64,000 bases of DNA from G965247475 sp965247475 (GCA_965247475.1 OZ252016.1:2648100-2712099); one strand, 5' to 3'; counted from the first letter of the stretch, positions 1 through 9,286 are shown. Notes: generated by a model not told the origin, from the letters alone. Numbers and translations are program-made.

Positions 1-443
1 CCGCGCTCGATCTCGATGCGCAAGTCGTCGGTCAGGTGAATGTCCACCCCGGACGTGTCGGCGTAGAACCGTCCCTCCGGCGTAGCCGCTTCCATGTAGA
101 GCTCGTCGTCCACATACGCATTCAGGTGCAGGTTCGTAGACTTGGCGAAGGCGTGGACGGCGAACGCGGGCTCGATCGGGAGAACCGTGGAGACGATCGT
201 CTGGCCTCGCACGGGATGCCGAATCAGTGCGCCCTGATAGCAAATGATCGGGACCTGCACATCGAGGCTGCGAGCGAAACGCCGCGCGGACTGGAACATC
301 CGACCCGTGGCGATGGTGACCTGCACGCCGTGTGCCTGAGCCGCCGCGATCGACGCGCGCACGCGCGGCGTTATGCCGCGCTCCCCCTTGAGAATCGTGC
401 CGTCCAGATCGAGCGCCAGCAGCCGGATGGCGGGACCGCTCAC
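1..443 (-). CDS. Cof-like HAD family phosphatase (3' end outside window)
   Basis: The first 147 codons of a haloacid dehalogenase-superfamily phosphatase lie on the minus strand and run off the left edge. The N-terminus carries the catalytic motif DLDGTI (around residues 10-15), followed by a conserved ATGR motif (around residue 45). This is typical of Cof/YidA-type sugar-phosphate or FMN phosphatases with a C2 cap. The GTG start at 443-441 overlaps the TGA of the upstream endonuclease IV gene (GTGA), so the two are probably translationally coupled. The substrate cannot be told, because the cap domain and motifs III/IV are only partly present. Family assignment is strong, exact role unknown. 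Confidence 0.85.
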   Translation of the reverse strand, partial: MSGPAIRLLALDLDGTILKGERGITPRVRASIAAAQAHGVQVTIATGRMFQSARRFARSLDVQVPIICYQGALIRHPVRGQTIVSTVLPIEPAFAVHAFAKSTNLHLNAYVDDELYMEAATPEGRFYADTSGVDIHLTDDLRIEIER

Positions 444-1435
444 GCGGTGCTCCGACTGTGTGACGTTCGGTCGGCGCGCACGCGCCTGGCGTGTGTGTGC
501 GCGCGACGGAGCGCGCCTCGAGCTGTGTACTTCCCGCTGCCCGCGATCGCCCGAGCGATCTCGACGCCGTGGGCGTCCGGACCCGATCCGTCAAACCCCG
601 GCGTCTCCAGGAGGGCGGGAAGGCCCGCCACGGACGGGTGCGTGACGAGATTCGTGAGGCCGGTCAGGCCGAGGTGGCCATCCCCTGGGTTCTCGTGCCG
701 GTCGCGGCGAGAGCCGACCGGCGTCTTCGAATCGTTGAGGTGCAGCGCGGCGAGGCGCTCCAGCCCGACCGACGATCGGACGTCATCGATCAGGCGCTCG
801 ACCTCGTCGGGTTCGCGAAGATCGAAGCCGGCGGCGAACGCGTGCGCGCTGTCGAGGCAAAGCCCGAGCCGCGGATCGTGATCCATCGCGTCGATGATCG
901 CGTGGAGCTCGGCCGGATCGGCGCCGATCGACCCGCGCGCGCCGGCGCTGTTTTCCAGCAGCACGCGAGAATCAGGCTCGGATTCCGCGAACGCGCGCTT
1001 CAGGCCACCGACGATCAGCGGCAAGGCGCGGCGGAAGCCGCGGCCGCCGTCGCTGCCGACGTGGACGATCAGACCATCGAGGCGCAGCGCGTGGCAGATT
1101 CGGAGTCCCGCGGCAAGGGCCCGCACCGAGGCCTGCCGGATCCGTGCGCTGGCCGATGCCAGATTGATCAGGTAGATGGCATGCGAGAACACCGGTCCCA
1201 CGTCGTGTGCGCGGCGCGCTTGATGCCAGGCCCGAAGCTCCACATCGGCGTACACGCGCGCCTTCCACTGTCGAGGGTTCGAGCTGAAGATCTGGAGGCA
1301 CTCGCATCCCATGGCCGCCGCGCGTTCGATCGCCTTGTGCGCGCCGCCGGCCGTCGAGCAATGCGCCCCGACGAGAACGGGTTTCGCTTTCAACCTCCGT
1401 GTCGACGATTTGGGGTATGCGTGATCAAAGGTCAC
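440..1435 (-). CDS. nfo: Deoxyribonuclease IV (apurinic/apyrimidinic endonuclease)
   Basis: Endonuclease IV cleaves the phosphodiester bond 5' of abasic sites in base excision repair, using a three-zinc centre in a TIM barrel. The protein (331 aa) shows GAHCSTAGG at the N-terminus, LQIFSSNPRQW, the metal-binding stretch LLENSAGARGS, CLDSAHAFAAG and HLNDSKTPVGSRRDRHENPGDG. All are hallmarks of the family. It is longer than the usual ~280 aa because of an N-terminal extension of about 20 residues before the barrel and a basic C-terminal tail. The GTG at 1435 is the track start, so the true N-terminus is uncertain. It is followed directly by the HAD gene with a 4-nt overlap. Confidence 0.93.
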   Translation of the reverse strand: MTFDHAYPKSSTRRLKAKPVLVGAHCSTAGGAHKAIERAAAMGCECLQIFSSNPRQWKARVYADVELRAWHQARRAHDVGPVFSHAIYLINLASASARIRQASVRALAAGLRICHALRLDGLIVHVGSDGGRGFRRALPLIVGGLKRAFAESEPDSRVLLENSAGARGSIGADPAELHAIIDAMDHDPRLGLCLDSAHAFAAGFDLREPDEVERLIDDVRSSVGLERLAALHLNDSKTPVGSRRDRHENPGDGHLGLTGLTNLVTHPSVAGLPALLETPGFDGSGPDAHGVEIARAIAGSGKYTARGALRRAHTHARRVRADRTSHSRSTA

Positions 1436-1568
1436 GCGGCGGGCGCCGCATTATCGGTCGGCGGTGTCGTGCGGGGAGCGTCCACCTCGAAGGCCGGTCG
1501 CGATAACGTCGTTGCGAGGCTGGGAAGCGGGCGCCGGAGCGCGTGGCATCATGCATGGTGAAACGGAC

Positions 1569-1591
1569 ACGTGGGTCTGCGGCACCCACGT
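1569..1591. repeat. Inverted repeat upstream of yvcK
   Basis: Perfect 8-bp arms, ACGTGGGT at 1569-1576 and ACCCACGT at 1584-1591, are separated by 7 nt. The repeat ends six bases before the putative -35 box of the yvcK promoter, so it could be an operator. No regulator can be assigned. Confidence 0.4.
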
Positions 1592-1596
1592 TCGAC

Positions 1597-1626
1597 GTGA
1601 CATAACGAATGATGCATGCCTATGAT
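1597..1626 (+). promoter_or_regulatory. Candidate sigma-70 promoter for yvcK
   Basis: A -35 box GTGACA (1597-1602, 5 of 6 matches to TTGACA) and a -10 box TATGAT (1621-1626, 5 of 6) are separated by 18 nt. They lie about 80 nt before the GTG start of the YvcK-like gene. Prediction from consensus only. Confidence 0.4.
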
Positions 1627-1706
1627 CTCGGCCACGTCGTCAGGGTCTCGCAAGGCCGACGTTCGCTCTCGGCGCCGCCCGCTCCGATGAGGACCTAGAC
1701 GCGGAC

Positions 1707-3029
1707 GTGCGCTCACGTCGCTGGTTGACCCTCGGAATCGGGGTCAAGCGCTACGTCCTAACGATCTTCCTCGGAACAGTGATCGTGGCGCTCGCGCTCG
1801 CCATGTTCCTGGCGTTCGCGTACCGCACGTTCGACGTGCCAGGCCTGGCAGGTCCGATCGTCTGGTATCTGACGCTCCAGTTCATCGATCATCCGTTCCG
1901 CGAGATCCTGGTTGGCGGGGTCGGGCTGATCGTCGTGGCGGTGGGCGGCGTGATGCTCTGGCGGTCGGTGCTGTCGGTGGTCGTGGGGCCGGAAGACAAC
2001 CTCGCCGAGATCCTCTATGAGGATCGCGTGCTGCGCCGCGGACCTCGAATCGTTGCGCTTGGCGGCGGAACAGGTCTGGGCGTGCTGCTCCGCGGGCTCA
2101 AGGAGTACACCAACAACATCACCGCCGTAGTGACTGTTGCCGATGACGGCGGCAGCTCGGGCCGCCTGCGCGAGGAATTCGGCCTGGTTCCGCCCGGCGA
2201 TGTTCGGCAGTGCCTGGCCGCGCTCGCGGAATCCGAGTCCCTGATGCAGGAGGTCATGGAGTATCGGTTCTCTCGGGGTGAAGGGTTGCAGGGCCACAGC
2301 CTCGGCAACCTCATGATCGCGGCCATGGCCGACCTGAAGGGCGGGAACTTTGAACGCGGGGTCGACGCGCTCAGCCAGGTCCTGCGGGTTCGCGGTCGCA
2401 TCTTGCCCTCCACGCTGTCGGACGTGCGGCTCGCCGCCCAGCTGGTGGATGGGTCGATCGTGCGCGGCGAATCGAGGCTGCGGTCGGCCGGCCAGGCGAT
2501 CGAGCGCGTGTTCATCGAGCCGCGGCACGTCGCCGCGAACGGGCAAGCGGTCAAGGCGATCCTGGCGGCCGATATAGTCGTGCTCGGACCGGGCAGCGTG
2601 TACACCAGCGTGATGCCGAACCTGCTGGTTCCCGACATCGCGACGGCCGTTCGAGCCTCGGCGGCCGTGAAGGTGTACGTCTGCAACGTGGCCACCGAGC
2701 CCGGCGAGACCGACGAGTTCGGACCCCGCGAGCACATGCGGAGCTTCGCCCGGCACGTCGGTCCGAACCTGTTTCAGTACATGCTGGCGAACAGCAATAC
2801 GCGCGTCACGTTGCCGCCCAACTCAGGCGCGACGATGGTGGAGTCGGACCCCGCCGCGCAGGTCGAGCTGCTCGACGAGGGCGTGCAGGTCGTGCTGGCC
2901 GATGTGGTCGACTCGGCCAATCCCCACCACCACGAGCGGACGGCGCTGGCCGAGGCGCTGCTCGACCTCCACGCGCAGGCGTCGCACGGCAGCGAGCAGA
3001 AGATCGTCTCGATCGCCGACTCGCGCTAG
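1707..3029 (+). CDS. yvcK: YvcK/CofD-like gluconeogenesis factor with N-terminal membrane anchor
   Basis: This is a 440-aa member of the YvcK (CofD-like, UPF0052) family. Members bind UDP-sugars and are needed for growth on gluconeogenic carbon and for normal cell shape. The conserved core is clear: GGGTGL around residues 119-124, VTVADDGGSSGRLR around 143-156, PPGDVRQCL, GHSLGNLM around 197-203 and GPGSVYTSVMPNL near 295. Two hydrophobic segments (about residues 15-38 and 66-90) precede the core and probably anchor it in the membrane, as in some Chloroflexota and actinobacterial versions. WhiA and RapZ partners are not adjacent. The gene converges on fni, and the two stop codons overlap in CTAG. 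Confidence 0.9.
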   Translation: MRSRRWLTLGIGVKRYVLTIFLGTVIVALALAMFLAFAYRTFDVPGLAGPIVWYLTLQFIDHPFREILVGGVGLIVVAVGGVMLWRSVLSVVVGPEDNLAEILYEDRVLRRGPRIVALGGGTGLGVLLRGLKEYTNNITAVVTVADDGGSSGRLREEFGLVPPGDVRQCLAALAESESLMQEVMEYRFSRGEGLQGHSLGNLMIAAMADLKGGNFERGVDALSQVLRVRGRILPSTLSDVRLAAQLVDGSIVRGESRLRSAGQAIERVFIEPRHVAANGQAVKAILAADIVVLGPGSVYTSVMPNLLVPDIATAVRASAAVKVYVCNVATEPGETDEFGPREHMRSFARHVGPNLFQYMLANSNTRVTLPPNSGATMVESDPAAQVELLDEGVQVVLADVVDSANPHHHERTALAEALLDLHAQASHGSEQKIVSIADSR

Positions 3030-4084
3030 GTTCGCAAGCCGCCCAGCTCGTCGCGACGGTGTATGTCGGCGGCGTAGGCCGCCCGCAGGTCATCCGCCGA
3101 GCGAGACCCAGTCGCGAACATCGCGATCCGCAGACCGTCGCGCATTTCGCTGACGAGCGCTTCCAGCGCCCGTTCCGACTCGGCCGCGGCCTTCAGAAAC
3201 GGAAGCGCCGTCCCGCACAGGTCGGCGCCGATCGCCAGGGCCTTGGCGCAATCGAGCCCCGAGCGGAGGCCGCCGCTCGCGACCAGCGGAACATCGGGCA
3301 GCTCCGACCGAACATCGCGGATCGCGTCGACCGTCGGAGTGCCCCAGCTCCGGAACGTCTCGGCCACCCGCTGCCGGCTGGGATCCTCGATCCGGAATCG
3401 CTCCACCGCGCTCCACGAAGTGCCGCCCGCGCCCGCCACGTCGATCGCGTCTACTCCGGCCTCGATCAGATCGCGCGCCACCCGCCCGGAGATTCCCCAA
3501 CCGACCTCTTTGACCACGAGGGGCCGCTCCAGGCGCCGGCGAAGGGCCGCGATCTTGTCGATCAGCCCGCGAAAGTCCGTGTCGCCCTCGGGCTGCAGCG
3601 CCTCCTGGAGCGGGTTGGCGTGCAGGATCAGGCCGTCGGCGCCGATGAGGTCGATCGCGCGTCGCGCTTGATCTACCCCGTAGCCGTAGTTGAGCTGCAC
3701 GGCGCCGAGATTCGCGAACAGCAGGATGTTCGGCGCCACGCCGCGGATCCGATAGCTCTCGGCCAGCGTGGGATCTTCGACCGCGGCCCGCAGCGAGCCG
3801 ACGCCCATCGCAAGCCCGGATGCCTGAGCCGCCCGCGCGAGCCGACGGTTCACGCGCATGGCCTCGGGCGTCCCCCCGGTCATAGATGAGATCAGAAACG
3901 GCGCCGCGAGCTGATGACCGAGGAACGTGGTCGTGAGCGCAACCTCGTCGAGGTGGATCTCCGGGAATGCGCAATGCGGGAGCCGGATGCGCTCGAACCC
4001 GGCGGTCACGCCGCGCGCCGCTACATCCTCGTCCAAAACGATGCGAAGGTGGTCGGCCTTGCGCTCACGAGTGCCGCTCGACAT
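3026..4084 (-). CDS. fni: Type 2 isopentenyl-diphosphate delta-isomerase
   Basis: FMN- and NAD(P)H-dependent enzyme that interconverts IPP and DMAPP. The 352-aa length is normal for type 2 IDI. Visible signatures are RKADH (8-12), SSMTGG (66-71), NLGAVQLNYG (125-134), the substrate loop HANPLQEALQPEGD (155-168), VKEVGWGISG (191-200), the phosphate-binding AGAGGTSW (217-224) and ASGGLRSG (269-276). It lies 27 nt downstream of the polyprenyl synthase on the same strand, so both are probably one transcript supplying C5 units and longer prenyl chains to the nearby hopanoid genes. Confidence 0.95.
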   Translation of the reverse strand: MSSGTRERKADHLRIVLDEDVAARGVTAGFERIRLPHCAFPEIHLDEVALTTTFLGHQLAAPFLISSMTGGTPEAMRVNRRLARAAQASGLAMGVGSLRAAVEDPTLAESYRIRGVAPNILLFANLGAVQLNYGYGVDQARRAIDLIGADGLILHANPLQEALQPEGDTDFRGLIDKIAALRRRLERPLVVKEVGWGISGRVARDLIEAGVDAIDVAGAGGTSWSAVERFRIEDPSRQRVAETFRSWGTPTVDAIRDVRSELPDVPLVASGGLRSGLDCAKALAIGADLCGTALPFLKAAAESERALEALVSEMRDGLRIAMFATGSRSADDLRAAYAADIHRRDELGGLRT

Positions 4085-4111
4085 CGCGCGGACCTGTGTC
4101 CCGAACAGCCG

Positions 4112-5149
4112 CTACTTGCGCCGGCCGATGAGGAACGCCGCGGCGTCCGCCAGCTCGTCTCGGCCCTCGGCGCTCACCGGGAGCCGATCGAGCAAGGTCG
4201 CGGCTTCAGCCAGGCAGCGATTCGCTTCGGCCTCGGCGAACTCGCGCGACCCCGCGCGGCTGAGGATATCCATGGTCAGATCCACGTCAACGTCCGATCC
4301 CGTCTGCGCGAACATCGCGCGCAGTCGGCGGCGGTCCTCCCTCGATCCCGACTGCATCGCGTGCACGATGGGCAGGGTCTTCTTGCGCTGCCGGATGTCG
4401 CTGTCGGCCGGCTTGCCGGTCATGGCCGGGTCGCCCCAGGTGCCCAACAGGTCGTCGCGGATCTGAAATGCGGTGCCCAGCATGCGCCCGTAGTTTCCGC
4501 AGAGCGCGCGGGTCGTCGGATCGTTGTCCGCGAATATGGCTCCGATCTCGAACGCCGCTCCGATCAGGGCGGCGGTCTTGCCGGCCACCATCTCGAGGTA
4601 CTCGTCCACGCTCACCTCGACTTGCGACTCGAACTCAATGTCCAGGTACTGGCCTTGCGTCATACGCCCGCATCCGCGAGCCAGCACCTCCGCCGCGTCG
4701 CGCGACCGCACGGGATCGCTGCGAGCGTCGCCGGCGCCAAGCACGCTCAGCATGGCCAGCACGTTCATCAGGTCGCCGGCGTTGATCGCCTGCGACTGGC
4801 CCCAGATCGTCCACACCGTGGGTCGGTGCCGCCGGGTCTCATCCCGGTCCATCACGTCGTCATGGATGAGCGAGAAGTTATGCAGCAGCTCGAGCCCGGC
4901 GGCCGCCGGCACCGCCGCTTCGACATCTCCGCCGAGCGACTCGCACATGAGCAGGCACAGCGTCGGCCGCACCGCCTTGCCGCGGTCCGTCTCGACCGGG
5001 GCGTCGCGTTCGTCGACCCACCCGAGTTGATACCGCGCCATCGTGTACAGCGAATGAGACGGGCCATCCACAGCGGACTTGAGCGCCGCGTCGATCCTGT
5101 CCCAATAGCGGGCAAAGGCCTTGGGGAGCGCGGATGTCTCCGCAGTCAT
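4112..5149 (-). CDS. Polyprenyl (geranylgeranyl/farnesyl-type) diphosphate synthase
   Basis: A trans-isoprenyl diphosphate synthase (345 aa) that condenses IPP with allylic diphosphates. The IPP-binding GKAVRP is at 57-62, the first aspartate-rich motif DDVMD at 97-101, KTA at 191-193 and the second aspartate-rich motif DDLLG at 232-236. The first motif has the simple DDxxD form without the two-residue insertion typical of bacterial farnesyl synthases, so product length (C15, C20 or longer) cannot be fixed from sequence. Its ATG overlaps the TGA of a small upstream gene (ATGA), and fni follows. Confidence 0.92.
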   Translation of the reverse strand: MTAETSALPKAFARYWDRIDAALKSAVDGPSHSLYTMARYQLGWVDERDAPVETDRGKAVRPTLCLLMCESLGGDVEAAVPAAAGLELLHNFSLIHDDVMDRDETRRHRPTVWTIWGQSQAINAGDLMNVLAMLSVLGAGDARSDPVRSRDAAEVLARGCGRMTQGQYLDIEFESQVEVSVDEYLEMVAGKTAALIGAAFEIGAIFADNDPTTRALCGNYGRMLGTAFQIRDDLLGTWGDPAMTGKPADSDIRQRKKTLPIVHAMQSGSREDRRRLRAMFAQTGSDVDVDLTMDILSRAGSREFAEAEANRCLAEAATLLDRLPVSAEGRDELADAAAFLIGRRK

Positions 5150-5349
5150 CGCGGAGCGGATGCCCCCGCCGGCGAGCGCGGCGCCTCGAGGCTGAGGCGA
5201 CCGGCATCGACGTGAACGTCCAGGGTGGCGGCGGCGCGCGCGAGCGTGGCGCGGGGTGGTCTTGAGGGCGGGGTCACGACGGCGCGGATCTCGGCGGCCG
5301 GCGCCTTCGGATCATGCGGTGCATGAATCCGCCCCGACACCTGACCCAT
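5146..5349 (-). CDS. Small hypothetical protein, coupled to polyprenyl synthase
   Basis: An unrecognised 67-aa proline/alanine-rich protein. Two features support it as a real gene. A strong Shine-Dalgarno sequence GGGGAGG (complement of 5357-5363) sits 7 nt before its ATG, and its TGA overlaps the ATG of the polyprenyl synthase (ATGA). The C-terminal half (TLDVHVDAGRLSLEAP) could form a beta strand pair. No membrane segment or known motif is present. It might serve mainly as a leader that drives translation of the synthase. Confidence 0.45.
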   Translation of the reverse strand: MGQVSGRIHAPHDPKAPAAEIRAVVTPPSRPPRATLARAAATLDVHVDAGRLSLEAPRSPAGASAPR

Positions 5350-5468
5350 GCACCCGCCTCCCCGGCAATTGCCCAGAACCAAGCCGGCCCCCCGATGGTG
5401 CCCGTTGCACCCAACCCCGCGCAATACTAGAGACCACAGGCCCGCTTGGATGATGGTGGCCAGTCGGC

Positions 5469-6221
5469 GTGAACCTGAACGCTCGGACCGCGCTCGTTAC
5501 CGGCGCCTCCAGTGGCATTGGACGCGCGACCTGCATCGCTCTTGCCGATCGGGGCGCACGGGTGGCGGCGGTCGGCCGCGATGCGGGCGCGCTCGAGCAG
5601 CTGGCTCGGATCACCGGTGCGGCCACGATCTCGGCCGATCTGACCGACGCCGCGTGGATCGAACGGGTCGCGGCCGAGGCCGATCGGGCGCTCGGACGCC
5701 TCGACGTTCTGGTCAACGCCGCCGGGATCGGCTGGGCCGGCGACTTCACCGCCATGGACGCGGCCGCGATCGACGACCTGATCGCGACCAATCTGCTGGC
5801 GCCGATCCTGCTCACGCGCGCCGTGCTGCCGGGAATGCTGGCGCGTGAAGTCGGCCACATCGTCAACGTCGCCTCGATCGCCGGGCACGTTGGAGTGGCG
5901 TCAGAGGCGGTCTACGCCTCGTCAAAGGCCGCGCTGATCGGCTTCAGCGAGAGCTTGCGGTACGAGGTGGCCGGCGCCGGCATCGGCGTGTCGGTGGTGT
6001 CGCCCGGCGCCGTCGCCACCCCGTTCTTCGACCGTCGCGGCGCTCCCTATGGGCGCACCCGCCCGAAGCCCATCGCGGCCGAGCGAGTGGCCGCAGCCAT
6101 CGTCGACGCCATCGAGCGCGGCCGCGACGAGGTGGTGATCCCGCGCTGGCTCGGCTTCCCGATCTGGCTTCGGGGCGCTTGGCCGGGCCTGTACCGCGCC
6201 CTCGCGCGCCGCCTCGGGTAG
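5469..6221 (+). CDS. Short-chain dehydrogenase/reductase (SDR)
   Basis: A classical 250-aa SDR oxidoreductase with the NAD(P)-binding TGASSGIG (11-18), NAAG (83-86), catalytic Ser136 and the YxxxK pair Tyr149/Lys153, followed by SPGAVATPFF. The substrate cannot be inferred. It stands between the isoprenoid pair and the hopanoid cluster but on the opposite strand, so involvement in lipid metabolism is only a guess. Arg at the end of beta-2 (VGRD) hints at NADPH preference. GTG start with a weak ribosome binding site. Confidence 0.9.
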   Translation: MNLNARTALVTGASSGIGRATCIALADRGARVAAVGRDAGALEQLARITGAATISADLTDAAWIERVAAEADRALGRLDVLVNAAGIGWAGDFTAMDAAAIDDLIATNLLAPILLTRAVLPGMLAREVGHIVNVASIAGHVGVASEAVYASSKAALIGFSESLRYEVAGAGIGVSVVSPGAVATPFFDRRGAPYGRTRPKPIAAERVAAAIVDAIERGRDEVVIPRWLGFPIWLRGAWPGLYRALARRLG

Positions 6222-6244
6222 CGGAGAGGGCGCCGGGTCCGGAT

Positions 6245-7255
6245 CTAGAGCACCGACGAGACGAGGGCGCGCGCTGACTCGCGCAGTGATGTCGCGGTGT
6301 CGAGGACGGCGGTGGGCTCGTACCCGCAGTGCGCCATGCAGTTGTCGCAGCGTGGATCTCGGCCGCGCCCGTAGCTGTCCCAATCCGTGGTGTCCACCAG
6401 CTCCTGGTAGGTCGCGGCGTATCCGTCCGCCATCAGATAGCAGGGCCGCTGCCATCCAAAGATGGAATAGCTGGGAATGCCCCAGGCCGTGCACTGGTAG
6501 TCGACCTTGCCTTCCAGGAAGTCCAGGAACCTCGGGCTGTGATTCAGCCGCCACTTCCGACGCCGATCGCCCTTGAACGCCTCCCGGAACAGCTGGCGCG
6601 TCTGGTCCACGGGCAGGAAATGCTCCTGGTCGGGCGCCTTCTCGTACGCGTATCCCGGCGAGATCATCATCTCGTCGACTTCCAGCTCGTCGTTCAGGAA
6701 ATCGAGCACGGCTCGCACGTTCTCGGGCGTGTCGTGCGTGAAGAACGTCGTGTTGGTGGTCACGCGGAACCCGGCCGCCTTGATCGCCTTGACCGCGTCC
6801 ACCGCCTGCTCGAAGACCCCGTCCTGGCAGACCGACTCGTCGTGACGTTCCTTGAGGCCGTCGATGTGAATCGCGAAGGCGAACAGCGGCGACGGCTCGA
6901 ACAGATGCAGTTTCCTCCGTACCAGGATCGCGTTCGTGCACAGGTACACATACTTCTTGCGTCGCACCAGCTCGGCCACGATCTTGTCGATCTCTGGGTG
7001 CAGCAGCGGCTCGCCGCCGGCGATCGAGACCATCGGCGCGCCGCTCTCGTCGATCGCCGCCACCGCCTGCTCCACCGGCATGCGCTTCCGCAGCGTGTCT
7101 GCCGGGTGCTGGATCTTGCCGCAGCCGGCGCACGCCAGATTGCACGCATAGAGCGGCTCGAGCTCGACGATCAGCGGAAATCGCTCGCGGCGGCGGAGTT
7201 TCTGCTCGATCAGGTAGCGCCCAACCGTGAGCGTCTGGCGAAATGGGACAGACAT
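6245..7255 (-). CDS. hpnH: Adenosyl-hopene transferase HpnH (radical SAM)
   Basis: HpnH adds the 5'-deoxyadenosyl radical from S-adenosylmethionine to diploptene to form adenosylhopane, the first step towards C35 bacteriohopanepolyols. The 336-aa protein has the radical SAM CxxxCxxC (Cys38, Cys42, Cys45), SIAGGEPLLHPE, the HpnH-characteristic ISPGYAYEKAPDQ and a C-terminal Cys-rich tail (CDNCMAHCGYEPTA). It is last in the minus-strand hpnCDE-shc-hpnH series, 78 nt after shc. HpnG, the next enzyme, is not in the window. Confidence 0.95.
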   Translation of the reverse strand: MSVPFRQTLTVGRYLIEQKLRRRERFPLIVELEPLYACNLACAGCGKIQHPADTLRKRMPVEQAVAAIDESGAPMVSIAGGEPLLHPEIDKIVAELVRRKKYVYLCTNAILVRRKLHLFEPSPLFAFAIHIDGLKERHDESVCQDGVFEQAVDAVKAIKAAGFRVTTNTTFFTHDTPENVRAVLDFLNDELEVDEMMISPGYAYEKAPDQEHFLPVDQTRQLFREAFKGDRRRKWRLNHSPRFLDFLEGKVDYQCTAWGIPSYSIFGWQRPCYLMADGYAATYQELVDTTDWDSYGRGRDPRCDNCMAHCGYEPTAVLDTATSLRESARALVSSVL

Positions 7256-7333
7256 GCGCTTATCTGGGGGTGACGTCTCTCAACGGCAAGTGATCAAACG
7301 GTACGACGCACCCGAGCCCAGGACAACCTCCAT

Positions 7334-9283
7334 CTACCACAAGTACGAAACGGACTCGCCGTCTCGGCGGTCAAGCTCGCGCGCTGCGCGCACATATCGG
7401 CCCAGCGCCATGACCGGGAAGATCAGCCGGTACAGGTGGTACTTGATGTAGAACGCACCTGGAAACCCGGTGCCCGTATACCACGGCTCATCCCAGGTGC
7501 CGTCCTGGCGCTGCGTATTGGCCAGATAGCGGACGCCGCGGTCGAATGTCCTAGAAAGCTCGCCAGCGGCCTCGAGTGTCAGCAGCGCCCAGGCGGTCTG
7601 GGAGGCGGTGCTCGCGCCGCGCCCGCTCCATTCCGGGTGGTCATAGGACCGCGGGTCCTCGCCCCATCCTCCGTCGGCGTTCTGCCGGCTCTCGATCCAT
7701 TTGACCGCGCGGCGGATGGCGGGATTCTTCCGTGAGAGGCCGGCCGCAACCAGAGCGGGCACCACGGCCGCGGTGCCGTAGACGTAGTTTCCGCCCCAGC
7801 GGCCGAACCACGAGCCGTCGGGCTCCTGCGCGCGCAACAACCACGCAACGCCGCGCTGCGCCGGCGGCTCGTGCGCGCGGCCTTCCACCGCGAGCATTTC
7901 CAGCGCGTGCGCCGTGACGTCCGCGCTGGGCGGGTCGATGACTTCGCCGAAGTCGAAGAAGGGAGGGGCGCGGCAGAGCGTCTGTGTGTTGTCGATGTCG
8001 AACGCGCCCCAGCCGCCGTCGCTGCTCTGCATGCCGATCGTCCACGCAACGCCGCGTCGCACCGCCGCCTCCAGCCGTCGGGCGTCGGTGGGCGCCGCGC
8101 GCCGGAGCGCCAGCACGACCTCGGCCGCGTCGTCGACGTCCGGATAGTTGTCGTTCGCGAACTCGAACGCCCACGCGCCCGGCTCGAGCCCCGGCCGGCG
8201 GACCGCCCAGTCGCCGCTGTGCCGCACTTCCTGGTCCAGCAGCCATGTCGCCGCCCGCTCGATCGCGGGATCGTCGGGGGGCGCCCCGGCATCCGCCAGT
8301 GCCGTCACCGCGAGCGCCGTGTCCCAGACCGGCGACTGACAGGCCTCGAGTCGGCGCTTTCCGTCCTCGACGATCGTGAAGCGATCGAGCCCGTCGAATG
8401 CGCGCCGCATGACCGGGTGGTCAAGCCCGTAGCCGCGCACGTGCAGGGCGATCATCGAGTAGACCCACGGCGGTTGGATGCCCCCCCACGAGCCGTCGGC
8501 TTCCTGGCGGTCCAGGATCCATCGCTCGGCGCGCGCGAGCGCCGCGCTCCGCAGCGAGGCAAGAGGCCGTCGCTCATACATCTGCAGGGCGCGGTCCAGC
8601 CAATAGAACCACCCGCTCCAGGTCCAGGGCGATCGATCCGGCAGCGGCATCGCGCGACCGGTGCGGATCTCGTCGATGCTGAACGGCGACGGCCGCTGCG
8701 GCCGGTACGACCAGACCACTGTCAGCGCCACGACCGTCTGGCGCACCCAGCACCCGAAGTCGTAGATGTTGAGGGGCACCCAGCGCGGGAGATAGATAGC
8801 CTCGGGCGGCAGCGCCGGCAAGTCCTCCCAGCGCTCCCACGCGTGCAGGGCCAGCCACATGCGCGTGAAGACCCGCGTGGCCTCGACGCCGCCGTTGTCG
8901 AGGATCCACGCCGAGGCCCGCCGCATGTATGTCGCCGACGGATCGTCTCCCGCCAATCGCAACGCGACGTAGGCCTCGACGGTGGTCGAGAGATCCGGCG
9001 GCGCGCCGTAGAAGTTCCCCCACGTCCCGTCGTCGCGCTGCTTCGAGCGAATCCAGTTCGCGGTCAGGCGCAGCTCGTCCTGCTTGAGCACGCCGAGGAA
9101 CGAGCGTAGGAACAGGTCCTCGGCCTCGATCGTTACGTTGGTCTCGAGCTCGCCTTTCCACCAGCCCTCGACGTGCTGCAGGGATTCCAGATGCGCTCGC
9201 GCACGCCCCAGAGTTTCCACGGCGAGCGCCTGCGTGTCCCGGTGGGTGGAGATGTCCGTTGCGCGCCGACGTAGGAGGGTCAT
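7334..9283 (-). CDS. shc: Squalene-hopene cyclase
   Basis: Cyclises squalene to hopene/hopanol at the membrane surface. The 649-aa length is typical. The catalytic acid motif DVDD is at 382-385 (DxDD), and many QW repeats are present (for example QEADGSWGG, QSSDGGWGAFD, QEPDGSWFGRWG, QNADGGWGED, QRQDGTWDEPW). The canonical DVDDT reads DVDDA here. The start codon lies 3 nt after the hpnE stop, so translation is probably coupled. The gene is also called hpnF in hopanoid clusters. Confidence 0.96.
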   Translation of the reverse strand: MTLLRRRATDISTHRDTQALAVETLGRARAHLESLQHVEGWWKGELETNVTIEAEDLFLRSFLGVLKQDELRLTANWIRSKQRDDGTWGNFYGAPPDLSTTVEAYVALRLAGDDPSATYMRRASAWILDNGGVEATRVFTRMWLALHAWERWEDLPALPPEAIYLPRWVPLNIYDFGCWVRQTVVALTVVWSYRPQRPSPFSIDEIRTGRAMPLPDRSPWTWSGWFYWLDRALQMYERRPLASLRSAALARAERWILDRQEADGSWGGIQPPWVYSMIALHVRGYGLDHPVMRRAFDGLDRFTIVEDGKRRLEACQSPVWDTALAVTALADAGAPPDDPAIERAATWLLDQEVRHSGDWAVRRPGLEPGAWAFEFANDNYPDVDDAAEVVLALRRAAPTDARRLEAAVRRGVAWTIGMQSSDGGWGAFDIDNTQTLCRAPPFFDFGEVIDPPSADVTAHALEMLAVEGRAHEPPAQRGVAWLLRAQEPDGSWFGRWGGNYVYGTAAVVPALVAAGLSRKNPAIRRAVKWIESRQNADGGWGEDPRSYDHPEWSGRGASTASQTAWALLTLEAAGELSRTFDRGVRYLANTQRQDGTWDEPWYTGTGFPGAFYIKYHLYRLIFPVMALGRYVRAARELDRRDGESVSYLW

Positions 9284-9286
9284 GGA

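Noticed and set aside
491..1561. Long plus-strand open frame (356 aa) opposite nfo
   Set aside because: Arginine-rich translation without motifs, antisense to a clear endonuclease IV. It is a GC-driven shadow frame. Many similar frames across the window were left out for the same reason.
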